From assembly GCA_025463765.1 (NCBI GenBank), contig JAODBC010000054.1, positions 1 through 55,762 on the forward strand: DNA of 55,762 nucleotides, read 5' to 3'. Every line of letters begins with the position of its first letter. Positions within the stretch are counted from its first letter, which is position 1. The notes under the pieces were generated by a model. That model was not told where the DNA came from and did not search any database. It saw only the letters and a program-made list of their open reading frames with translations. Below are positions 16,365 to 23,033 of this stretch, in pieces. Source of the stretch: Subtercola sp. (GTDB lineage Bacteria; Actinomycetota; Actinomycetes; Actinomycetales; Microbacteriaceae). The position numbers and the translations under genes are program-made.

Positions 16365-17561
16365 ATGAGCGAAACGACGAACGAACAGGCACGACTGGCC
16401 GAAGAGGGCGAGGCCCGCCTCGGCTGGATCAGGTCGCGCATGCGCCTCCTGCGCGAGGTGCGCGACCGCTTCGAGCAGACACGGCCGTTCGAGGGCAAGA
16501 CCATCGGGGTCGGCCTGCACACCGAGCCGAAGACGGCGGTTCTCTTCGAGACCCTCGCCGCGGGGGGCGCGACCGTTGTGGGCACGGGCAATCACGGCTC
16601 GACCCAAGACGATATCGTCGCCGCCCTGGCGACCAAGGGCATCACCATCTTCGGCAAACGCTCCGACACTCTCGACGAGCACATCGGCAATCTGAACAGA
16701 ACCCTCGACGCCCGTCCCGACATTCTGCTCGACAACGGCGCCGACCTGGCCATTCTCGCGGCCGACCGCGGGCTCACGGGCGCACTCGTCGGCGGCACAG
16801 AAGAGACCACCTCGGGCGGGCTGCGGCTTCGTGACGAGGGCCGCGGCCGCATCCCGTTTCCCGTACTCGTCATCAATGACAGCCCGCTCAAGGCCATCGC
16901 CGAGAACAGGCACGCCGTGGGGCAGAGCACCGTCGAGAGCTTCATGCGCATCACCAACCTGCAGATTCCCGGCCGACGGTTCGTCGTCGTCGGCTACGGC
17001 TGGTGCGGTCGAGGCGTGGCGCAGTATCTGCGCTCGCTCGGTGGCAAGGTCGCCGTCGTCGACTCCGACGAGCTGAAGGCCTTCGAAGCGCTCTACGACG
17101 GCTACCGAGTGGGCACGATCGAAGACCTGGCGCCCTGGGCAGAAGTCGTGATCACAGCAACCGGGCACGCCAACGTCGTGCCGCCGCACGTGTTCGAAAC
17201 ACTCGCCGACGGCGCCGTCATCGGTAACGTGGGCCATTTTCCGTGGGAGATCGACGTGCCTGCGCTCAGGCAGCTGGCCACGAAGATCACCCCCGTGGCC
17301 ACCGCGCTCGAGCAGATCGACCTGCCCAACGGCCGCCACATCGTTCTCATCGCCGACGGGCGCATGGTCAACCTCGCCGGAACACAGCCGAAAGGCAACT
17401 CCATCGAGTCGATGGATCTCGGCTTCATGCTGCAGGCGCTCTCACTCGAACGGGTCGCGCTGCGTGCCGGCGAACTTCAGCCAGGCGCTCAGCCGATTCC
17501 CGACGACCTCAACCGGTACATCGCCGGGCGGGTGCTGAGCGTTCTCGGCGCCTCGCTGTAA
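16365..17561 (+). CDS. adenosylhomocysteinase-like enzyme with altered active-site motifs
   Basis: A 398-residue NAD-dependent protein of the SAH hydrolase family. Recognisable blocks are GVGLHTEPKTAVLFETL, STQDDIVAAL, LLDNGADLAIL, GGTEETTSGGLRL, VINDSPLKAIAENRHAVGQS, the Rossmann motif VVGYGWCGRGVAQYL, and NVGHFPWEIDV. Departures from the canonical enzyme are visible: the Asp of K-x3-DN is Glu (KAIAEN), the C-terminal GHPS motif is missing (NLAGTQPKGNSIESMDLGF instead), and the C-terminal K/Y extension is absent. The length resembles archaeal homologues that hydrolyse S-inosylhomocysteine. It may therefore act on another nucleosidyl-homocysteine or thioether. Start ATG 16365 follows GGAG. 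Confidence 0.8.
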   Translation: MSETTNEQARLAEEGEARLGWIRSRMRLLREVRDRFEQTRPFEGKTIGVGLHTEPKTAVLFETLAAGGATVVGTGNHGSTQDDIVAALATKGITIFGKRSDTLDEHIGNLNRTLDARPDILLDNGADLAILAADRGLTGALVGGTEETTSGGLRLRDEGRGRIPFPVLVINDSPLKAIAENRHAVGQSTVESFMRITNLQIPGRRFVVVGYGWCGRGVAQYLRSLGGKVAVVDSDELKAFEALYDGYRVGTIEDLAPWAEVVITATGHANVVPPHVFETLADGAVIGNVGHFPWEIDVPALRQLATKITPVATALEQIDLPNGRHIVLIADGRMVNLAGTQPKGNSIESMDLGFMLQALSLERVALRAGELQPGAQPIPDDLNRYIAGRVLSVLGASL

Positions 17562-17570
17562 AAGCGCAGT

Positions 17571-17650
17571 GGCAGCATCCGGTCTGTCGCAGCATTAGGT
17601 CTATCGCCGCATCCGGACTGTCGCTGGGCCCGGTCTGTCGCTGCATTCGG
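17571..17650. repeat. degenerate 20-24-bp repeat between convergent genes
   Basis: Units built on GCATCCGGTCTGTCGC recur four times between the SAH-hydrolase-like stop and the convergent uppP stop. Confidence 0.7.
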
Positions 17651-17667
17651 TGTTTCTCAGGGGCTGG

Positions 17668-18594
17668 TCAGCGCACCGCGAAGAAGATGATGCACCCGAT
17701 GCCGACGGCAAGACTGTAGATCGCGAAGGGCGTCAGCGTGCGTGTGCGAAAGTAGCGGTCGAGAAAACCCACAGCGAGCAGCGCACTGATGAACGAGGCG
17801 ATCGCTCCGGCGAGAACCTGACCGTGGATGCCCTGGCCCATCGGCCCGAACAGATCGGGCAGCTTCAGCACTCCGGCGGCGAGGATGACCGGGGTCGCCA
17901 ACAGAAACGAGAACCGTGCCGCCTCTCGGTGCGTGAGCCCGGCGGCCATTCCGCCGACCATCGAGACCCCTGAGCGGCTGATGCCGGGCAGCAGCGCAAG
18001 AATTTGCGAGGCTCCCACGCCGACGGCTCGCAGAGCGCTGAGGCGGCTGACCGCGACATCCACCTCGGCGTCATTGTCGTTGTCGGCGTCGTTGTCACTG
18101 CCACGGCTGCTGCCGCTGCCGCTTTCGAGCTCGCGTGACCGACGACGAAACCGCTCGCCCAGCAACAGAACGAACCCGTTGAGCGTCAGAAAGATCGCGG
18201 CGATCATCGGCACACCGAGCACCGTTCTGAACACATGGTCGAGCAGCAGGCCGGCGATCGCCACCGGAATCGTGGCGATGATGAGCAGCCAGGCGAGCCG
18301 CTCAGGGCCGGTGCCGATGCGGCGATAGCGAATCGACGTGCCCAGCCCGACAATGATACGAGCCCAGTCTTTTCGAAAGAAAACAATGAGCGCGAGCGCC
18401 GTGGCGACGTGCAATCCGACAATGAAGGAGAGGTAGGGCGAGTCGGGCGCTGACACGTTCATGTCAGTGGCCCAGGAACCACCGACGATCGCGGGAATCA
18501 AGATCGAATGCCCGAGACTCGAAATGGGGAACAGCTCGGAGATTCCCTGTACGACACCCATGACGATCGCTTCGAGATAGCTGAGTTGGCTCAT
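17668..18594 (-). CDS. uppP: undecaprenyl-diphosphatase (UppP/BacA)
   Basis: A 308-residue integral membrane phosphatase that turns undecaprenyl pyrophosphate into the monophosphate carrier used for peptidoglycan and other glycans. The two catalytic motifs are present: QGISELFPISSLGH near residue 16 and LLPGISRSGVSM near residue 205. Between the two halves is an unusual acidic cytoplasmic-type loop (GSDNDADNDNDAEVDV, about residues 168-183) made by a 6-bp DNA repeat. The ATG is 6 nt after a TAGCGT -10 hexamer, suggesting a leaderless transcript. UppP overproduction is known to give bacitracin resistance. Confidence 0.92.
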   Translation of the reverse strand: MSQLSYLEAIVMGVVQGISELFPISSLGHSILIPAIVGGSWATDMNVSAPDSPYLSFIVGLHVATALALIVFFRKDWARIIVGLGTSIRYRRIGTGPERLAWLLIIATIPVAIAGLLLDHVFRTVLGVPMIAAIFLTLNGFVLLLGERFRRRSRELESGSGSSRGSDNDADNDNDAEVDVAVSRLSALRAVGVGASQILALLPGISRSGVSMVGGMAAGLTHREAARFSFLLATPVILAAGVLKLPDLFGPMGQGIHGQVLAGAIASFISALLAVGFLDRYFRTRTLTPFAIYSLAVGIGCIIFFAVR

Positions 18595-18600
18595 GATGCC

Positions 18601-18721
18601 ACGCTACGGATGCCCGGGAAACCCCGCGTCGCCCGAACGACGGAACGTTCTGTACACACAAGTGATGACAAACGTTCTCACCCTTCTGGGCGATGCCCAG
18701 CCCGCCGCGGCGACCTAGCGT
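18601..18721. promoter_or_regulatory. divergent promoter with shared 18-bp motif (uppP and small ORFs)
   Basis: GTACACACAAGTGATGAC (18652-18669) is, on the minus strand, 17/18 identical to the motif at 12537-12554. Minus strand: 45 nt, then TAGCGT (18606-18601), 6 nt, uppP ATG. Plus strand: 46 nt, then TAGCGT (18716-18721), 6 nt, ATG 18728. The motif is flanked on both sides by AACGTTCT (18644-18651 and 18671-18678). A hairpin CTGGGC-GAT-GCCCAG lies at 18686-18700. Confidence 0.65.
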
Positions 18722-18727
18722 TGAAGC

Positions 18728-18811
18728 ATGAACCTCCAATCCCTCGCTGCCGTCTACTCTTCGGTCGTTTACTGCTCTGCGGGTAACTCTTCTGCCCCTT
18801 ACTCCGCATGA
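18728..18811 (+). CDS. 27-codon ORF, possible leader peptide
   Basis: The ATG stands 6 nt after a TAGCGT -10 box, the geometry of a leaderless transcript. The product is Ser/Tyr-rich (LAAVYSSVVYCSAGNSS) and matches nothing I recognise. Its TGA overlaps the ATG of the next small ORF (ATGA), so its likely job is to deliver ribosomes to that gene. Confidence 0.35.
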   Translation: MNLQSLAAVYSSVVYCSAGNSSAPYSA

Positions 18812-18921
18812 CGCACGACATCGTCGAAGCGGCCATCAGCCTGACCGCATTGTGGACCGTGGTTTCGATTCCGGTCGCCGTTCTGATCGGCCAAATGATT
18901 CGCGTTCGCGACCACGGCTGA
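18808..18921 (+). CDS. 37-residue single-helix membrane protein
   Basis: The product begins MTHDIVEAAISL, crosses the membrane once through a stretch ending SIPVAVLIGQMI (about residues 10-30), and closes with a basic tail RVRDHG. It is translationally coupled to the 27-codon ORF upstream and sits under the same divergent promoter as uppP. Small membrane proteins of this kind often modulate transporters or kinases. No family is recognised; the case rests on promoter geometry, coupling and hydrophobicity. Confidence 0.4.
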   Translation: MTHDIVEAAISLTALWTVVSIPVAVLIGQMIRVRDHG

Positions 18922-19005
18922 ATTCGAGGGGTGACCGACTCAGTGCAGCCGTCCCAGTGCTGTGGGGCCAGTGCCGTCGGGCTACGCCCTCACGGCGGCC
19001 GCCGT

Positions 19006-19280
19006 TCAGATCGTGGGGATGAGACCTGTGAGCTCGACAGTGCGAGCCCACAGGGCGGATGCGGTGCGCGAATTGAGCCCGGCCGAGGCTGCCGCAGAGT
19101 GACTCGCGAGCGTGGTCGAAGCGATGCCCGGATGCGCGATCATCGATCGAACCGTGCGCCCGAGGCGATCAAGCGTCGCTGCAGCTCGGTGGAGAAGAGC
19201 ACCAGATCGAGCTTTGAATCGTTGTAGGCGGCAGATCCTCTGTACGGCCGATTGAGCCCGTTGAGGTCGTCGAGGTGGCG
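19006..19280 (-). pseudogene. SDR (retinol-dehydrogenase-like) pseudogene fragment
   Basis: The minus strand reads HLDDLNGLNRPYRGSAA then the active-site segment YNDSKLDLVLFSTELQRRL, then hits a stop. Adding one G near 19150 restores SMIAHPGIASTTLASHS, a typical downstream segment of this SDR group. There is no N-terminal Rossmann half (TGA precedes the readable part at 19281-19283) and the C-terminal end is cut short. It is a remnant truncated at both ends with an internal one-base deletion. Confidence 0.75.
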
Positions 19281-19345
19281 TCAGCCGCTTATCCACTGAC
19301 TGAAAAGTCGTGGCTCACCGGCGCTTTACCTGTAAGACTCAGGAC

Positions 19346-19476
19346 ATGAACAGCCCTGAACTGGCCGGCTTTCTGCGCACCCGCAGAGAGGCGCTGCAGC
19401 CCGAAGACGGGGCCTGTCGCGGGGTCCTCGACGACGAGCCAACGGACTGCGGCGCGAAGAAGTCGCCGAGCTCGCC
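19346..19476 (+). pseudogene. 5' fragment of an MmyB-type XRE regulator
   Basis: From ATG 19346 the reading starts NSPELAGFLRTRREALQPED, the standard N-terminus of MmyB-like helix-turn-helix regulators. A one-base shift leads to LSRGPRRRANGLRREEVAEL, the next part of the same domain. It then stops abruptly where the following gene's Shine-Dalgarno begins. The rest of the gene is gone. Such regulators are usually divergent from an SDR gene, and an SDR fragment is indeed divergent here. Confidence 0.75.
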
Positions 19477-19492
19477 AGAAAAAAGGAGAGTC

Positions 19493-20395
19493 ATGCCCAC
19501 CGATCGCCACCTGGCGCGAGCATTCTGGACGCTGTTCGAACCAATCCACGCCGTCAGCTATTTCTCTCCCCAGTCTCGGCAGGCCTTCGCCGACATCGGC
19601 CTGCCCCGCTACTGGGACGGCTATTTCGCCGGACGGTCGGCGCCCCTCGGTGCGATCGGCGGCGCGCCCGTCGCCGCGATGTTCGGCGGGTTCGCTCCGG
19701 CGCTCGTTCATCGCGCCCTGCCCGCGGCCTGGTCGATCGTGTCTCCGGCAGAAGTGCTCGAGGCACGGCTCGCCGGTGCCGAAAACTCCCTTCGTGAAGT
19801 CGTTCCCGACGAACGCGTCGTCGAACGAGCCGCAGAAGCCTTGGCCGCCGTCGCCGCACAGGTCGACACCATCGGCCGGCCGCTCTCGGCCGCAAATGCG
19901 GCACTGCCCGCCGACACGAACCCGTACCGCTCCCTCTGGCAATCGACCGCGACCCTGCGTGAACACCGCGGCGACGGCCACGTGATCGCCCTCGTCACGG
20001 AGCAGATCGCGGGCCTGTCGAGCATCGTTCTGCGCAGCACCATCGACCTCGACGCGCCCACCATACAGAAGAGTCGCGGCTGGAGCGACGACGAGTGGAT
20101 GCTCGAGCACGACGCCCTCACAGCCCGCGGGCTCATCGCCGCCGACGGCCGCGTCACCCCCGAGGGTGAGGCCGCCGTCGCTCGCGCCGAAGACCTCACA
20201 AACCGCCTCGCCACGTCACCCTGGGCCGGTCTGGACTCCGCGCACCAACTGCACGTCGCATCCGCTCTCTGGCCCATCTCTGCCGCCTGCCGTCAGCTCA
20301 TCCCCGAGCCGAACCCGCTTGCCATGCTGCCCTCCTGGAACCCCTTCGACGACCCCGAAGCCGAACTCGTCCCCGAGGCGCCCGTCAGCGGATGA
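19493..20395 (+). CDS. SCO6745 family protein
   Basis: A 300-residue protein matching the actinobacterial SCO6745 family, with the typical block ARAFWTLFEPIHAVSYFSP near the N-terminus, GYFAGRSAPLG near residue 45, and a winged-helix-like C-terminal half (EHDALTARGLIAADGRVTPEG). Function is unknown. The frame extends upstream into the XRE remnant, but AAAAGGAGAG at 19481-19490 fixes ATG 19493. It converges with an ABC permease gene, 22 bp separating the stops. Confidence 0.8.
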   Translation: MPTDRHLARAFWTLFEPIHAVSYFSPQSRQAFADIGLPRYWDGYFAGRSAPLGAIGGAPVAAMFGGFAPALVHRALPAAWSIVSPAEVLEARLAGAENSLREVVPDERVVERAAEALAAVAAQVDTIGRPLSAANAALPADTNPYRSLWQSTATLREHRGDGHVIALVTEQIAGLSSIVLRSTIDLDAPTIQKSRGWSDDEWMLEHDALTARGLIAADGRVTPEGEAAVARAEDLTNRLATSPWAGLDSAHQLHVASALWPISAACRQLIPEPNPLAMLPSWNPFDDPEAELVPEAPVSG

Positions 20396-20417
20396 CCTCT
20401 CCACACCCTTTCTGAGC

Positions 20418-21224
20418 TCAGCCCCCGATGTCCCGCTTGCGGAGCGCCACGACCGCGATGGCCACGAACACCGCGCTGAAGCCGTACAGCAGAGCCAAGC
20501 CGCCCCAGTCCGCCCCGGTCGCCAGAGGAGTGTGGTGGAACGCCCAGCCATACGGCGATACATCGCGCAGACGTTCCAGATCGGGGCTCTGGTTGCCGAT
20601 CGCGTTCAGCACGTAACCGAGAACAGCGACACCCGCGGCCGCTGCGGTCGCGTACATGCGGCGCCCGGTGAGCGCGCCCACAGCGAGGCCGAGGGTGGCC
20701 GAGACCAGGCCGAGCCCGAGGTACGCGGCGGTCACGTCCAACACATCTCCCGCAGTGAGATCGAGCCGCGCGCTCGAGTTCAAAGCGAGAACGAGCACCG
20801 CACTGACCAACGCGAGCCAGGCCAGCCGCACGACAACGGCGAGAGTGCGTTCGAGCACCAGCTGCTGGCGACTTACCGCGTGGGCGAGCGTGAGGTCAAG
20901 CGTTCCGTTCTCTTCGTCGCCGGCGATCGCCGCAGTACTCCACGAGGTAGCCGCCATCACGATGAGTACAAATCCCAGCAACCCGAAAAACGTCGACTCC
21001 GTGTAGCCCGCGCCCGAGGTGATGTCGTTGTACCCGAGGGCGTTCACAAGCTGCGGCGGCAAGTTCGCAATGAGCTGACCCATCTGAGAGCCTGCGCCGC
21101 CGATCGAGGGAAACAACGGCAGATACAGCAGCAGAGCCGCGGCGACGCCAAGAGTCCACCCCAGCGTCGACCGCCACGACTCGGCTATCGCCCGGCGGAA
21201 CAGCGGAAGCACACTAGCGCTCAT
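20418..21224 (-). CDS. ABC-2 type transporter permease
   Basis: A 268-residue membrane protein with about six helices. The SWSTAAIAGDEENGTLDLTLA segment near residue 92 is the usual cytoplasmic loop of ABC-2 permeases with its E-x3-G core. It overlaps the ATPase gene (4 nt) and is last in the three-gene operon tetR-ATPase-permease. It probably exports a drug or lipid-like compound; substrate unknown. Confidence 0.87.
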   Translation of the reverse strand: MSASVLPLFRRAIAESWRSTLGWTLGVAAALLLYLPLFPSIGGAGSQMGQLIANLPPQLVNALGYNDITSGAGYTESTFFGLLGFVLIVMAATSWSTAAIAGDEENGTLDLTLAHAVSRQQLVLERTLAVVVRLAWLALVSAVLVLALNSSARLDLTAGDVLDVTAAYLGLGLVSATLGLAVGALTGRRMYATAAAAGVAVLGYVLNAIGNQSPDLERLRDVSPYGWAFHHTPLATGADWGGLALLYGFSAVFVAIAVVALRKRDIGG

Positions 21225-22153
21225 GATTCGCCCCCCACGCCATACAGCTTCAGCACCGACTCTTCGAGGTCAGGCTCCTCGATTGCCAGGTCGACGATGG
21301 CGAAGCTCGCGATCGCCTTGACGAACGGGTCGATGTCGCCGCTGACGGTTGCTCTGACTTCCGTGCCCGTGCCCGTGGCCGTGCCCGTCACGGCGAGATC
21401 GCTGAGATTCCGGATGCCCGCCAGCCTCGCCCCCACCGCCTCCGGCGTCGTGTCGGCGAACCCCACGCGCACTCGCCGCACCGCCGTCTCTCGCAACCCC
21501 TCCACCGAACTCACAGTCACGATGCGCCCCGACCGCACAATCGCCACCGCATCGGCCACCTGCTGAATCTCGCTCAAAACGTGCGAACTCAGAAAAACCG
21601 TCTGCCCCGCTTCTCGCGCCTCCCGCACCATCGCCAGAAACTCGCGTTGAACGAGCGGATCCAGCCCGCTCGTCGGCTCGTCGAGCACAAGCAGCGGCGG
21701 TCGATGCATAAAAGCCTGCACGAGGCCCAGCTTCTGCTTATTGCCCTTCGAGAGGGTGCGCACCGCACGATCGAGCTGAACGCCCAACCGTTCAGCAAGC
21801 GCGTCGATCGCGCCAGGCCCGACCGGCCCGCTGATACGTGCGTAGTGCTCGAGCAGCGAACGCCCCGTCACCCGACCCTCGAGCCTCAGCTCTCCCGGCA
21901 GATACCCGATTCTGCGCCGCAGCTCGGCACCACCATTCATCGGATCGATGCCGAGAACCCTGATCGACCCCGCGGTAGGGCGGATGATGTCGAGCAACAG
22001 CCGCATCGTCGTCGTCTTGCCGGCGCCGTTGGGCCCGATCATGCCGAACACCGAACCGGCCTCGACCGTCAGATCGATTCCGTCGAGAGCGGTTGCGTTG
22101 CCATACTGCTTGCTGACGCCACTCAGTTCGACCGCCGCAGACTGCCTCATCAA
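21221..22153 (-). CDS. ABC transporter ATP-binding protein (DrrA-like)
   Basis: A 310-residue ATPase: Walker A GPNGAGKTTTMRLL (residue about 40), signature LSKGNKQKLGLVQAF, Walker B LLVLDEPTSGLDP, switch His in FLSSHVLSE, and a C-terminal extension of roughly 90 residues seen in DrrA/CcmA-like drug exporters. The signature motif LSKGNKQK instead of LSGGQ is normal for this subgroup. Coupled by 4-nt overlaps to the TetR gene upstream and the permease downstream. Confidence 0.9.
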   Translation of the reverse strand: MMRQSAAVELSGVSKQYGNATALDGIDLTVEAGSVFGMIGPNGAGKTTTMRLLLDIIRPTAGSIRVLGIDPMNGGAELRRRIGYLPGELRLEGRVTGRSLLEHYARISGPVGPGAIDALAERLGVQLDRAVRTLSKGNKQKLGLVQAFMHRPPLLVLDEPTSGLDPLVQREFLAMVREAREAGQTVFLSSHVLSEIQQVADAVAIVRSGRIVTVSSVEGLRETAVRRVRVGFADTTPEAVGARLAGIRNLSDLAVTGTATGTGTEVRATVSGDIDPFVKAIASFAIVDLAIEEPDLEESVLKLYGVGGES

Positions 22154-22950
22154 GGCGCTTCACCTCCTCGGCCAAGCGCCTCGCGCGTCGCACGCAGCAG
22201 ATCGTCTGACGTGTACACGCCGTGCGTCATGATCTCCACCGCAGGCAGCGCCATCGCCGCAACGACCTCGTCGGTCAGCTCGGTCACGTCTACGCCCGCT
22301 CCCGTCGTCTCTACTCCTGCTCCCGTCGTCTCTACTCCCGCCCCCGTCGTCGCCGCAGCTCGCCCCGCTGCTGCCGCTCCCGCTGCTGCTGCTGCTTCTG
22401 CCCCCGACCCTCCTCCACCTCCTGCTGCCGTCGGCCCCACGGCCCGCGCAAACTGCCGCTCGAGCAACAGCGCCGACATGCTGTACGCGGTCAACGTGAC
22501 CGCTCGCATGTGGGGATCGCTCGACGGCCGAACCGACCCGTTCGCCTCACCCTCGGCAAACACCCGCTCGGTGTATGCAACGAACTCGTCGAACAGGTGA
22601 TCACCCGCGGCTGAGCCCTCGGCGAGCATGCGTGCGATGTACCGCAACCACGGACGATGCTCATCGGTTCGCCCGAGCCAATCCCTGATGTTCGCGCTAG
22701 CGCCCGGCTTCTCTCCGTTTCCGATGGTCGCACCCGGCTTCTCGACCTCCGCCAGAATGTAATCGTCGCAGACCCGCCGCAGCCCGTCTTTCGAACCGAA
22801 GTGGTGCAGCACCAGTGCTGCGCTGACGCCGACCCGTGCCGCGATCGCACGCACCGTCGTCTCACGAAACCCGTCGCGGCCGAACAACTCGATGGCCGCA
22901 TCACGAATACGGGCTCGGGTCGTCGCATCATCGGGGGGCACTGAACGCAT
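22150..22950 (-). CDS. TetR family regulator of the adjacent ABC exporter
   Basis: Starting at ATG 22950 (not the longer open frame) the product begins RSVPPDDATTRARIRDAAIE and has its helix-turn-helix at VRAIAARVGVSAALVLHHFG. The C-terminal half contains a low-complexity insert: Gly and Ala runs (AAAAAGAAAAG) and three TTGAGVE repeats from a 24-bp DNA repeat around 22290-22345. The start codon lies inside a palindromic operator, so autorepression is very likely. First gene of a tetR-ATPase-permease operon, coupled by overlap. Confidence 0.85.
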   Translation of the reverse strand: MRSVPPDDATTRARIRDAAIELFGRDGFRETTVRAIAARVGVSAALVLHHFGSKDGLRRVCDDYILAEVEKPGATIGNGEKPGASANIRDWLGRTDEHRPWLRYIARMLAEGSAAGDHLFDEFVAYTERVFAEGEANGSVRPSSDPHMRAVTLTAYSMSALLLERQFARAVGPTAAGGGGGSGAEAAAAAGAAAAGRAAATTGAGVETTGAGVETTGAGVDVTELTDEVVAAMALPAVEIMTHGVYTSDDLLRATREALGRGGEAP

Positions 22951-22976
22951 GTTCAATATACTAAACGTGCGTTCAG
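22941..22976 (-). promoter_or_regulatory. twin TetR operator and promoter
   Basis: TGAACGCATGTTCA (22942-22955) and, on the other strand, TGAACGCACGTTTA (22962-22975) are copies of one site 20 bp apart; together they form a larger inverted repeat with arms CTGAACGC and GCGTTCAG. The minus-strand TAGTAT between them is 7 nt before the ATG, so the transcript may be leaderless and the repressor would cover the -10. Confidence 0.75.
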
Positions 22977-23033
22977 AGTTGGGCAACCCATCCATTCGTT
23001 TTCGGCCGCGTTCGGTCTCTGCGCGGGCTCGGT

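Noticed and set aside
18644..18678. GAACGTTC considered as a LexA (SOS) box
   Set aside because: Actinobacterial LexA sites need four bases between GAAC and GTTC; here the half-sites are adjacent and the neighbouring genes are not SOS genes.
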